The notes under the pieces are model-generated. The model worked only from the letters and a program-made list of their open reading frames with translations. It was not told where the DNA came from and made no database searches. A stretch of DNA of 64,000 bases from Deinococcus sp. YIM 77859 (lineage in GTDB: Bacteria; Deinococcota; Deinococci; Deinococcales; Deinococcaceae), in NCBI RefSeq assembly GCF_000745175.1, contig NZ_JQNI01000004.1:231001-295000 (forward strand). The letters are read 5' to 3'. Below are positions 8,544-17,214 of this stretch, piece by piece; the first letter of the stretch is position 1, and every line of letters begins with the position of its first letter. Made by a program: the position numbers and the translations under genes.

Positions 8544-9806
8544 ATGTACAGTTCTCTGAGAATCCCGGTTCTCAGTGCTGCTCTCCTGGTGGGGGGTGGG
8601 CTGACCATCTCAGCTCTCGCGCAGAGCTCAAGCAAAATGCCGGGAGCCGCTGAGATCGCCTACAGCGGACCGATCACGATCACCCGGGGCGGCACCTACT
8701 CCGGCAACTGGGAGAGCCTGGACCCCAACGTTCCCGCCGTGTCCATCAAAACCGCAGAACCCGTCGTCATCGAGAACGCCAACATCCGTGGTCGTGGCGA
8801 TCTGATTCGCGGCTATTGGGTCAATCTCACCGTGCGCAACACCAACGGCTACGGCCTGAACCCCAATGTCTATGGCCGTCATACCGGCCGCTTCATCTCT
8901 GCCGAGGACGTCTTGAACCTGCGGGTGGAGAACAATTATTTGGAAGGCACCGGCGGCATCTATGTCAATGTCTTCCAGGGGAAGGCCGCGAACGGACAGA
9001 CCGTCAAGATTCTACGCAATCGTGTCAAGAACGTCGATGGCCGCAAGAGTGACGGCAAGGGGGGCTACCTCAACGAGCGCTACTACCTCCAGTCCGTGCA
9101 GTTCAATAGCGTCAGACACATTCGTCATGCCGAAATCGCCTGGAACGAGGTGATCAATGAGCCGGGCAAGAGCTCCACTGAAGAAATTATCAATATCTTC
9201 CAAAGTAGCGGGACGCCCGAGAGCCCGATCAAGATCCACAACAACTACATCCAGGGGGCCTATGCCCTCAACCCCACTCAGGACAAGGTGTACTCGGGCG
9301 GCGGGATCATGATCGGTGACGGGAGACAGGACAGCTTGGAGATAGTTGGCGGGTACGTGGAGGTCTTCCACAACCAAATTGTGAGCACCTCTAATCAGGG
9401 GATCGGCATCGCTGGGGGGCACAACCAGCACGTCTACGAGAACCGCATCCTTTCAAGCGGCCGCCTGCCGGACGGGACCATCATCGCCAGCACCAACGTC
9501 GGCATGTACATGTGGGATATGCAGAAGGGGGCTGAAAAGTCACCCAAAACTTTCTTCAACAACTCGCTGCGCGACAATCTGGTCGGCTGGGTGCGGTTCG
9601 GGAAGGACGGCAAGCCACACTTTAACAACCTCTGGACGCCCAGTTGTACCAAGGCCACGGGCAGCACCTGCAAGAACAACCGAAGCTGGCCCGGTGCCGT
9701 CACCCTTCAGACTGAACGCCAAGAATTCGAGCGTTGGCAGAAGAAGCTCCGCGAGGCGAACGTGGTGATTGGCCCGGTGACCTCTGCGGGCAAAGCGGCC
9801 TACTGA
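8544..9806 (+). CDS. Secreted right-handed beta-helix protein (no NPCBM domain)
   Basis: A 420-residue protein with a type I signal peptide (cleavage probably after ISALA, about residue 27) rather than a lipobox, so it should be released or periplasmic. A GAGG site precedes the ATG. The rest is a single parallel beta-helix, paralogous to the helix of the gene at 5462-7276 along its entire length but lacking the NPCBM module. Repeated short turns such as NNYIQGAY, GGIMIGDG and HNQIVSTSNQG mark the coils. It carries the second copy of the 296-bp inverted block. It could be the helix domain of the neighbour re-used with another export signal. Enzymatic activity cannot be read from the sequence. 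Confidence 0.85.
   Translation: MYSSLRIPVLSAALLVGGGLTISALAQSSSKMPGAAEIAYSGPITITRGGTYSGNWESLDPNVPAVSIKTAEPVVIENANIRGRGDLIRGYWVNLTVRNTNGYGLNPNVYGRHTGRFISAEDVLNLRVENNYLEGTGGIYVNVFQGKAANGQTVKILRNRVKNVDGRKSDGKGGYLNERYYLQSVQFNSVRHIRHAEIAWNEVINEPGKSSTEEIINIFQSSGTPESPIKIHNNYIQGAYALNPTQDKVYSGGGIMIGDGRQDSLEIVGGYVEVFHNQIVSTSNQGIGIAGGHNQHVYENRILSSGRLPDGTIIASTNVGMYMWDMQKGAEKSPKTFFNNSLRDNLVGWVRFGKDGKPHFNNLWTPSCTKATGSTCKNNRSWPGAVTLQTERQEFERWQKKLREANVVIGPVTSAGKAAY
8655..8950 (+). repeat. Inverted near-identical repeat, copy 2 (296 bp)
   Basis: Partner of 6276-6571 in inverted orientation. It begins two codons before the ITITRGGTYSG segment and ends within the codons after the NNYLEGT segment. Synonymous sites are conserved as well, which points to very recent copying or gene conversion rather than selection on protein. 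Confidence 0.9.
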
Positions 9807-9833
9807 AGCCAGGGCGCTCGAGCTCAAACAGCA

Positions 9834-9866
9834 GGCCAGTGGTGACGCCCGACGTCACTGCTGGCC
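9834..9866. terminator. Bidirectional terminator hairpin between convergent genes
   Basis: Positions 9834-9847 and 9853-9866 pair over 14 bp, including two G-U wobbles, around the loop CCCGA. It separates the beta-helix gene (+) from the CheB-CheR gene (-), which converge here. Confidence 0.6.
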
Positions 9867-9926
9867 TTGCCTGGAGCTGCAGGGGTCCCCACACTCCGCA
9901 TGCTGCCTCCTCCCCAACAAGGGGCG

Positions 9927-12900
9927 TCAGTCCGCCTCACTGCCCTGCAAGGCGTTGCCACCTTCCTCGGCCAGCCGTTCTAGGACAGGGGTCAGGTCCT
10001 CGCACCACAGCAGCACCAGTTCGGCCGCCCCATCTGAACTGACAAGCCGCCGGGCATTCAGCTTGATGGCGCGTTTGCCCTCACCCGGCAAGTCCATCTC
10101 CAGCAAGAAATCACGCAGCTCGGCTGCACCGAGCGCCACCTCACGCAGGCGGGTCACCAGGTCCGGCTGATCGAACTGGCCGCTTCCCAGGTCATAGACC
10201 CGCTCGCCCTGCACGTCTGCCGGGTCGGCACCCAGGAGGGTAAGAAGCGCCGTGTTGAAGGAGACGACACGCAGGTTGTGGTCCAGCACCAGGATAGGGT
10301 CAGTGATGGTATTCAGAATCGCCTCGCTGTAGAGCAGGGCTTCGCGCAACTGTCCCTCCAGCCGCTTGAGGGGATCGATATTGGTAAAGACAACCACCAC
10401 CCCATCGATGAAGTTGTCGAAGGTGCGGTAGGGCGAGATGCGCATCAGGAACCACTGGCCTTCCCGGGTCTGTACGGCAGTTTCGAAGGAGGCGAGGGTC
10501 TGGAGGACGCGGCGGATATCCTCCTCCAGCGTGTCATGGCGCAGGTTGGAGGCGATGTCGGTCAGCGGGCGGCCCACATCGACCGGCATCAGGTTGATGA
10601 CCTGGGTGATCTTGGGCGTGAAGCGCTTGATGCGCAGCTCGTTGTCAAGAAACACGGTCGCGATGCCAACCGAGTCCATCAGGTTCTTCATGTCGTCGTT
10701 GGCCTGTTGCAGGTCCGAGATAATGACCTGATGCTCCGCGTTGATGGTGATGAGTTCCTCGTTGAGGGACTGGAGTTCCTCCTTGGAGGTCATCAGTTCC
10801 TCATTGCTGCTCTGAAGTTCCTCATTGGCAGTCTGGAGTTCCTCGTTGGTGCTTTTGCGTTCCTCCAGCGCCACCTCCATCTCTTCGATGGTGGCCTGCA
10901 GATACTCCTTGGTGTACTTGAGTTCGCGCTCCAACTCCGCGACGCGGTCACTCGCCTCGGGGGCCACTCCACGTTGGGCCCGCGGCCCCTGCACCCCACC
11001 CCGGTCCAGAAAGACGATCAGGTAGAGGCTCCCCGTTTGACCGGGCAGACGCAGCGGCCGCACGCTCAGTTCAATCTGACGCAGCTCGCCGTTGACCGGC
11101 ACTGTGAGGGCCAGGGAACGCGCCTCCTGCCCGGTTGACCCTGCCTCGCGCAGCGCGCCGCTGAGCTCGTAGCGCAAGGCGGGCAGCGCCATATCCACCA
11201 CGTTCATGTTGGGCGTACCGGGCGGCAACTCGAGGTAGGCACCGGTGCGGCCGCTCACGTACAGCACGTTCCCCTGCGCGTCCACCATCACCGCAGGCGG
11301 AGCCAGCTCGGTCAGCAGCAGATTCTGCACCGCTCCCGGCAGCCCCACCTCCTTTCCGCTGGGCACCGCGCGGCGCAGCTCCGGGCGAGGCAGGTGGGGC
11401 CCCGGCAGCCCCACCTCCTTTCCGCTGGGCACCGCGCGGCGCAGCTCCGGGCGAGGCAGGTGGGGCCGCTCCAGGGACGGCTGCCCGAGGTGTCCTAGGG
11501 GGAGCACGCCGCTGGCCCGAGCCGGGTCCCGCCGGTAGAGCTTCCAGCGGTTATCCAGCGGGGCAAAGAGGTCACGAGCTGAGCCCAGCGTCTCGGACGG
11601 CCCCAGGAACAGCAGGCCGCCGGGCTTGAGCGCATAGTGAAAGAGCGGGAGGATCTGCTTTTGCAGCTCGGCACCGAAGTAAATGAGCATATTGCGGCAC
11701 GAGAGCAGGTCCAGGCGGGTAAAGGGCGGGTCGCCAAAGGTGTTGTGCCGCGCAAAGACGATCATCTCCCGCAGATCGCTTCTGACCTGGTAGCCGCCGT
11801 CCCGCGGAATGAAGAAGCGCTCCAGCCGCGCTGGGGAAATTCCCGCCACGCCCTGCACGGAGTACAGGCCCAACCGCGCCACGTCGATCGCCTCCTGATC
11901 GAGGTCCGTCGCAAAAATCTGTACCTGGACATACCGCTCACCCCCGAACTCGTCCAGCACTTCGCTGAGCAGCATGGCGATGGAGTACGCTTCCTCACCC
12001 GTCGAGCAGCCCGGCACCCAGGCCCGGAAGGTGCTCAGGTCCTCGTGCTCGCGCAGGTAGGTCCGCAGATGGGCTCCCAGCGCCTCAAAGGCAAGGGGGT
12101 CCCGGAAGAAGCTGGTGACGTTGATCAAAAGATCTTTGAAAAGGGCGTCTACCTCGGCCGGGTTCTCGGCGAGGTACCGAGCGTAGTGGCTCAGCTCCGC
12201 GATCTGATGGCTTTTCATCCGCCGGTCAATACGGCGAACCAGCGTGTTCTGCTTGTAGAGGGAAAAGTCATGACCGGTGCGGGCCCGCACGTGCAGCAGG
12301 ATCTTTTGCAGCGCGGCATTGGGGCGGCCCTCCGTGCCCTCCTGCACACGCAGCCACTCGGTGTGGGTGACCTGTGCGTACAGCTCGGCGGCAAGCTCCT
12401 CGGCGGGCAGCACCTGGTCCGCCACGCCGCTGGCGAGCGCACTCCGCGGCATGCTGGGGTACTGTGCGCTGGCCGGGTCCTGCACGAACACCCGCCCCAG
12501 GTTCTCCTTGACGGCCCGCACCCCCAGGCTGCCGTCGGTGCCCATCCCCGAGAGCACCACCGCCACCGCGCGTTCCCCCTGGTCGGCGGCAAGGCTCTGG
12601 AAAAACCCATCGATGGGCCGGTAGGGCTGGGGATCGGGCGTGAGCAGCAGGGTGCCGTGCAGCAGCGCCAGCGTGTGGCCCGGCGGAGCGACATACACGT
12701 GGTCGGGCTGCACCTCCAGACCGTCCGTGACCTCCAGCACGGGCAGCGGCGTGCAGCGCGCCAGGAGTTCGGGCATCAGGCCGCCCCCGCTGGGATCCAG
12801 ATGCGCGAGCACCACAAAAGCCATGCCTCCACCACCCGGCAACGCCGTGAAGAAGCGTTCGTAGCCGTCGAGCGCCCCGGCAGAGCCCCCGATCCCCACC

Positions 12901-12980
12901 ACAGCAGCGGGCGGGAAAGGCGCAGTGGCTTCGGTGGTGTCGGAGGGCGCACCTTCGGGGATGTGGGAGTGTTCAGGCAT
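9927..12980 (-). CDS. CheB-CheR-PAS fusion signalling protein
   Basis: A 1017-residue cytoplasmic fusion. Residues about 25-205 are a CheB methylesterase domain (GIGGSAGA, VLAHLDPS, VLSGMGTDG hold the Ser-His-Asp set). Residues about 225-490 are a CheR methyltransferase (VTSFFRDP, WVPGCSTGEEAYSIAM for S-adenosylmethionine). Then come a PAS-like region, a coiled coil (about 690-770) of repeated NEEL units, and two further PAS domains (about 775-870 and 890-1000). In many relatives a histidine kinase follows the PAS part; here the protein ends without one, and a kinase-like protein is encoded divergently. A 66-bp in-frame tandem duplication sits in the CheR-PAS linker. No chemoreceptor or flagellar gene is nearby, so a non-chemotaxis role is likely. 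Confidence 0.9.
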   Translation of the reverse strand: MPEHSHIPEGAPSDTTEATAPFPPAAVVGIGGSAGALDGYERFFTALPGGGGMAFVVLAHLDPSGGGLMPELLARCTPLPVLEVTDGLEVQPDHVYVAPPGHTLALLHGTLLLTPDPQPYRPIDGFFQSLAADQGERAVAVVLSGMGTDGSLGVRAVKENLGRVFVQDPASAQYPSMPRSALASGVADQVLPAEELAAELYAQVTHTEWLRVQEGTEGRPNAALQKILLHVRARTGHDFSLYKQNTLVRRIDRRMKSHQIAELSHYARYLAENPAEVDALFKDLLINVTSFFRDPLAFEALGAHLRTYLREHEDLSTFRAWVPGCSTGEEAYSIAMLLSEVLDEFGGERYVQVQIFATDLDQEAIDVARLGLYSVQGVAGISPARLERFFIPRDGGYQVRSDLREMIVFARHNTFGDPPFTRLDLLSCRNMLIYFGAELQKQILPLFHYALKPGGLLFLGPSETLGSARDLFAPLDNRWKLYRRDPARASGVLPLGHLGQPSLERPHLPRPELRRAVPSGKEVGLPGPHLPRPELRRAVPSGKEVGLPGAVQNLLLTELAPPAVMVDAQGNVLYVSGRTGAYLELPPGTPNMNVVDMALPALRYELSGALREAGSTGQEARSLALTVPVNGELRQIELSVRPLRLPGQTGSLYLIVFLDRGGVQGPRAQRGVAPEASDRVAELERELKYTKEYLQATIEEMEVALEERKSTNEELQTANEELQSSNEELMTSKEELQSLNEELITINAEHQVIISDLQQANDDMKNLMDSVGIATVFLDNELRIKRFTPKITQVINLMPVDVGRPLTDIASNLRHDTLEEDIRRVLQTLASFETAVQTREGQWFLMRISPYRTFDNFIDGVVVVFTNIDPLKRLEGQLREALLYSEAILNTITDPILVLDHNLRVVSFNTALLTLLGADPADVQGERVYDLGSGQFDQPDLVTRLREVALGAAELRDFLLEMDLPGEGKRAIKLNARRLVSSDGAAELVLLWCEDLTPVLERLAEEGGNALQGSEAD
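11335..11466 (-). repeat. Exact 66-bp tandem duplication inside the CheB-CheR gene
   Basis: Copies at 11335-11400 and 11401-11466 are identical by eye and keep frame, giving two 22-residue units around RAVPSGKEVGLPG. They lie in the linker after the CheR domain. Identity implies a very recent slippage or unequal-crossover event, or an assembly artefact. Confidence 0.9.
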
Positions 12981-13414
12981 AGAGCAGGCTCCAGGGGTCG
13001 CGCGCCCACGGCCCAGGCCGCAGGACAGCAGGGGGCAGGAGGCGTAGCCGGATCATGGTAGCGCGCCGCTTCTCGCAAACTTGGGTGTACGCGACAAAGT
13101 GTGACCGTGACGCCGCACCCCGGTGAAGCAAGCCTCGGGGGCGTAGAGTCACCTTCCGCTGCGCGGCTGGTGTACGCTTTTGGGCTGCGGAAGGCGCGGG
13201 CAGGATGGGTGCCCTCCTGACAGCCGCCCGTGTTCCCGGTATTCCCAGGGGCGGTTGTCCATCTTCTGGTCGGGCGCAGGAGGCTGGAGCGCTATACTGC
13301 CCGCAGAACTTCCCCGACTTCCGCCCCCCGGGCGACGTACGCCCTTTTGCCACAGTCCCTTCCGACTGCGAAGCCTTTTTTGCCTCCGCGCCGCCTGGAG
13401 TTCCAAGAGACCGT
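12981..13414. other. Divergent promoter region of the two signalling genes
   Basis: About 430 bases without a supported gene between the CheB-CheR gene and the kinase-like gene. TATACT at 13293-13298 is a good -10 candidate for rightward transcription, but no matching -35 is evident. An open frame runs leftward into this region from the kinase-like gene (in frame from 13205), but coding character begins only at 13415. Confidence 0.35.
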
Positions 13415-14743
13415 ATGAGCCACGACGCCTCCTCCCCCACCGGTAAGAACGCGCCTAGAGAGACGCTGCGCGAGCGGGCGGAACGTGAGTTGCAGATATC
13501 TGGACCCCCACCCGCACCGGCCACACAGGATCCCGCCACTCTGCTGCACGAACTGCAAGTCCACCAGATCGAGCTCGAACACCAGAACGAGGAACTGCGC
13601 CGGGCGCTGCTGGAGGCCGAGGAGGCGCGCAGCAAGTACCTAGACCTCTTTGATTTCGCGCCCATAGGGTACTTCACCTTTGACGAGCAGGGCCTGATTC
13701 AGGAGGCAAACCTCACCGGCTGCACGCTGCTGGGGGTGCCCCGTGAACGCCTGATCGGTCGCCGCTTTCCGCTGTTTGTAGATCCCGGCTGGCGGGGCCA
13801 CTTCACGGCGCTGCTGAAGCGGGTGTTCGACGGCCCAGGCAAGCGGGTGGCCGAGCTGAAGCTGGTCCGGCAGGACGGGACTGGCTTTTGGGGGCAGGTG
13901 GAGGCCGTTGCGGTGGATCCCGCGTCCAGGTCCGGCCCCCACTGCCGCGCGGCGGTGATCGATATCACCGCGCAAAAGGAAGCGCAGGAGGAGGTGTTGC
14001 GCCTGAACCAGACGCTGGAGCAGCGAGTAGAGCAGCGCAGCGCCCGCGTCCGCGAGCTGGCTGAGGAGCTTGAACGCTTCACCTACGACGTGGCCAACGA
14101 CCTGCAGGGGCCGCTGCGCCACATTCAGAGCTTCACGGAGCTGCTGAACGAGCGCTTTCCTCCTCCTGACGAGCAAAGCCGGCGGTACCTGGAACACATC
14201 GGCGCCTCGGCGCGGCGGATGCAGGGCCTGATCTCCGCGCTGCTTGACTTCTCACGGGCCAGTCGAATGCGCATGCGCCTCTCGCGCGTGCCGCTTGATC
14301 AGGTGCTCAGGGAAGTTCGCAAGAAACTCGAGCCCGAGCTCGCCAACCGGCAGGTGCAGCTCAGCGCCGACCCTCTACCGGTGGTCCAGGCCGACAGCGG
14401 CGCGATGCAGCTCGTGTTTCGCCACCTCCTGAGTAACGCCTTGAAGTTTACCCGCGCGCAGCCACAACCACGCATCCGCGTCTTTGCGCAGGAGACGGGG
14501 CGCGAGTACGTGCTGGCGGTGCAGGATAACGGTGCGGGCTTTAATATGCGCTACCGCGACCGCCTCTTTCACGTCTTTCAACGCCTCCACAGCGACCGGG
14601 AATACGAGGGCGCCGGGGTGGGGCTCGCCATCGTGCGCCGGGTCATGTCGCGCTACGGGGGCCGGGTGTGGGCCGAGGGCAAAGTTGGGGAGGGCGCCAC
14701 CTTCTACGTGGCCCTGCCCAAGCAACCTGTGGACCTGGACTGA
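13415..14743 (+). CDS. PAS-histidine-kinase-like protein lacking the phosphoacceptor His
   Basis: A 442-residue cytoplasmic protein, started at the ATG giving MSHDASS; the open frame extends 70 codons further upstream without family resemblance. A short coiled coil (about 45-75), one PAS domain (about 75-190, YFTFDEQG) and a HisKA-like dimerisation segment lead to a HATPase domain (about 310-435). That domain has recognisable boxes FRHLLSNALKF, DNGAGF, LFHVFQRLHS and GAGVGLAIV. In this family the H box reads SHDL(Q/R)xPLR; here it reads ANDLQGPLR, with Asn228 (codon AAC, 14096-14098) in place of His. ATP binding looks intact but autophosphorylation at the usual site is impossible. It may be a pseudokinase, possibly partnering the divergent CheB-CheR-PAS protein. 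Two CheB genes follow on the same strand. Confidence 0.85.
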   Translation: MSHDASSPTGKNAPRETLRERAERELQISGPPPAPATQDPATLLHELQVHQIELEHQNEELRRALLEAEEARSKYLDLFDFAPIGYFTFDEQGLIQEANLTGCTLLGVPRERLIGRRFPLFVDPGWRGHFTALLKRVFDGPGKRVAELKLVRQDGTGFWGQVEAVAVDPASRSGPHCRAAVIDITAQKEAQEEVLRLNQTLEQRVEQRSARVRELAEELERFTYDVANDLQGPLRHIQSFTELLNERFPPPDEQSRRYLEHIGASARRMQGLISALLDFSRASRMRMRLSRVPLDQVLREVRKKLEPELANRQVQLSADPLPVVQADSGAMQLVFRHLLSNALKFTRAQPQPRIRVFAQETGREYVLAVQDNGAGFNMRYRDRLFHVFQRLHSDREYEGAGVGLAIVRRVMSRYGGRVWAEGKVGEGATFYVALPKQPVDLD

Positions 14744-14815
14744 GGGCAGAAACATAAAGGCGAGCGGCCTTCCCTTCATGTTCCTGCATGCCCCAATGCA
14801 GGAGCCGGGCCCACA

Positions 14816-15880
14816 ATGCGGGATATGGCACCCCAGCGTCTCGTTGTGATCGGTGCGTCGGCCGGAGGCGTAGAGAGCCTGATCGATCTGGCCGCCGCGC
14901 TGCCTCCCGACTTTCCAGCTCCCGTGCTGGTGGTGGTGCATATTCCTGCGGGGACACGCAGCCTGCTCCCGCAGATCCTGCGCCGGGCTGGCCCCCTTCC
15001 GGCGATTCATCCCCAGGACGGGGAGCCGCTGATGGCGGGCCGCATCTACGTGGCGCTGCCCGACCATCACCTGCTGGTGGAGCAGGGACGGGTCGCCGTC
15101 ACCAAAGGGCCCAAGGAAAACCGCTTCCGGCCTGCGATAGACGCCCTCTTTCGCTCGGCGGCCTACGTGTACGGTTCGGCGGTGATCGGCGTCATTCTCT
15201 CGGGCACGCTGGATGACGGCGTCTCGGGCCTGTGGACGATCAAGCGGCGGGGAGGCGTCGCCGTGGTGCAGCAGCCAGACGACGCCCTCTACAGCGAGAT
15301 GCCGGTGAATGCCCTGCAACAGGTGGACGTGGATTACGTGGTGCCGCTGGCAGAACTGGGCGAGCTGCTCACGCGGCTGGTCACACAAAGCTCGCAGGAT
15401 GGAGAGGACCAGATGAATGAGGAGGAACGGCGTCGTCTGGAAACGGAGGTGCGGATCGCCGCCGAAGACGGGGCACTGGAACAGGGCATCCTGGAGATGG
15501 GTGAGCTCTCCGCCATCGCCTGTCCCGACTGTCACGGAGCGCTGGTGCGGCTGCAGGAAGGAGGACACGTCCGCTACCGCTGTCACACCGGGCACGCCTT
15601 TAGCGCGAGCGCCCTGCTTGCCGGAGTGAACGAATCGGTTGAAGATAGCCTGTGGAGTGCGGTCCGGGCACTGGAAGAAAGCACCATTCTGCTGCGCCAA
15701 CTCGGCGAGCACCACGCGGACGCTGGCAACGTGCGAACCGCAGAACTCTTTTTTGATCAGGCGCACGCCGCCGAGGAACGTTCCCGCCGGGTGCGGGATG
15801 TCCTGATCCAGGAAAATCCCCTGGACGACCCGGTGATTCGCGAGGGCAGCCAGGTCAGCCACGACCCCAACCTGCCCTGA
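14816..15880 (+). CDS. CheB-type methylesterase with C-terminal zinc ribbon (copy 1)
   Basis: A 354-residue protein. Residues 1-190 are a CheB catalytic domain without receiver domain: VIGASAGGVES carries the Ser, VVVHIPAG the His and SGTLDDGVSG the Asp. About residues 215-275 hold a zinc-ribbon-like segment (CPDCHG ... YRCHTGHAF), followed by a helical tail. This architecture is usual for free-standing CheB-like proteins in Deinococcus and other non-motile bacteria; the target is unknown. AGGAG lies 11 bases before the ATG. It sits 72 bp after the kinase-like gene and 36 bp before a paralogue, so the three probably form one transcription unit. Confidence 0.85.
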   Translation: MRDMAPQRLVVIGASAGGVESLIDLAAALPPDFPAPVLVVVHIPAGTRSLLPQILRRAGPLPAIHPQDGEPLMAGRIYVALPDHHLLVEQGRVAVTKGPKENRFRPAIDALFRSAAYVYGSAVIGVILSGTLDDGVSGLWTIKRRGGVAVVQQPDDALYSEMPVNALQQVDVDYVVPLAELGELLTRLVTQSSQDGEDQMNEEERRRLETEVRIAAEDGALEQGILEMGELSAIACPDCHGALVRLQEGGHVRYRCHTGHAFSASALLAGVNESVEDSLWSAVRALEESTILLRQLGEHHADAGNVRTAELFFDQAHAAEERSRRVRDVLIQENPLDDPVIREGSQVSHDPNLP

Positions 15881-15916
15881 GCGGAGCAGGGGCGCGCGCA
15901 GCAGAATGGAGAGGTC

Positions 15917-16954
15917 ATGACTCGACAACCCATCGTGGTGATTGGCGCTTCCGCCGGGGGTGTGGAAGCCCTTCAGGCGCTTGCATCGCGGCTCCCCACG
16001 GACTTTCCGGCACCCGTCTTGATGGTCTTGCATATCGCGCCCTACAGCCCGAGCGTCCTCCCCGACATCCTCAACCGCTGCTGTGCACTGCCCGCCCAGC
16101 ACGCGCAGGACGGCGAGACAGCGCAGCCGGGCCGCATCTACGTGGCGCCGCCCGACCATCACCTGCTTGTCGAGAATGGCGAGCTGGCTGTGACCAAAGG
16201 CCCCCGGGAAAACCGGATGCGGCCCGCGATAGACACCCTCTTTCGCTCGGCAGCGTACACGCACGGGCCGGACGTGACCGGGGTGATTCTCTCGGGCCTG
16301 CTGGACGACGGGACCTCGGGCCTGTGGACGATCAAGCGCCTGGGGGGCCAGGCCATCGTGCAGGACCCGGGGGACGCGCGGTTCGACGCTATGCCCCGCA
16401 GCGCCATTCAGCACGTTGCTGTGGACGCCGTGCTGTCCGCAGCGCAGATCGGCGAGCAGCTCTCCCAGCTCGTTCGTCAACCGCGCCAGAGCCTCGCCGT
16501 TCAGCTGGAGCCACACGAGCACAAGCGCCTGCGGGCTGAGGTGCGGATCGCCGCGCAGGACAGCGGATACGAGCTCGGCATCATGAACTGCGGCAAACCC
16601 TCCCTCCTCACCTGCCCCGAGTGCCACGGCACGCTGACGCAGATCCAGGAGGGTACCCTGACGCGCTACCGCTGTCACACCGGGCACGCCTACACCGCAA
16701 GCAGTCTGCTGGCCGACATCACCTCGGACATCGAGGAAAAGGCCTACCAGGTGCTCCGCGCCCTGGAAGAGAGCGCCATTCTGCTGCGGCAGCTCGGCGG
16801 CCAGTGCGAGCAGAGCGGGAACCTACGGGCCGCGCAGGCGTTCCTGGTTCAGGCCCACGAGGCTGAGGAGCACGCCCAAACCGTCCACAACCTGATCATC
16901 CATAACAAGCAGCTCAGCAGCGCCAAGGTGGAGGAGGCTGCGCCGCGGGAGTAG
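15917..16954 (+). CDS. CheB-type methylesterase with C-terminal zinc ribbon (copy 2)
   Basis: A 345-residue paralogue of the preceding gene with the same order: CheB domain (VIGASAGGVEA, VLHIAPYS, SGLLDDGTSG), a zinc-ribbon-like segment (CPECHG ... YRCHTGHAY) and a helical C-terminus. GAGAGG precedes the ATG. The pair probably arose by tandem duplication. Neither copy has a receiver domain, so any control would have to come from partner proteins. About 260 bases without a recognised gene follow. Confidence 0.85.
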   Translation: MTRQPIVVIGASAGGVEALQALASRLPTDFPAPVLMVLHIAPYSPSVLPDILNRCCALPAQHAQDGETAQPGRIYVAPPDHHLLVENGELAVTKGPRENRMRPAIDTLFRSAAYTHGPDVTGVILSGLLDDGTSGLWTIKRLGGQAIVQDPGDARFDAMPRSAIQHVAVDAVLSAAQIGEQLSQLVRQPRQSLAVQLEPHEHKRLRAEVRIAAQDSGYELGIMNCGKPSLLTCPECHGTLTQIQEGTLTRYRCHTGHAYTASSLLADITSDIEEKAYQVLRALEESAILLRQLGGQCEQSGNLRAAQAFLVQAHEAEEHAQTVHNLIIHNKQLSSAKVEEAAPRE

Positions 16955-17214
16955 CGGAGCGCCTCCCAAAGACTTGTCCACCGTTGATGCACGCGAATGG
17001 GGGGGCAGGTCCAGCGTCTACAGATCCCGAACCCGCCCGTCTCCACCTGTGGTCCCCCAGGCTGACCCCAGGCTGGTTCCAGGAGTGGCCCACACCCACG
17101 GCGGGCCTGGAACCGGGTGGCTTCAGTGTGCACCGGCTGGCGCGGGCCGACCTTTAGCCTCCCTTGAGGAGGAAAACTTCTTCAGGGGGGCCCGGCACAC
17201 CGCATGATGGGTGG

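Noticed and set aside
10278..11138. 286-codon plus-strand frame inside the CheB-CheR gene
   Set aside because: Its Leu/Phe/Gly repeats mirror the antisense of the NEEL coiled coil.
14375..16687. 770-codon minus-strand open frame across the CheB genes
   Set aside because: It is a GC-rich shadow frame. The plus strand holds two well-supported CheB genes with ribosome sites.
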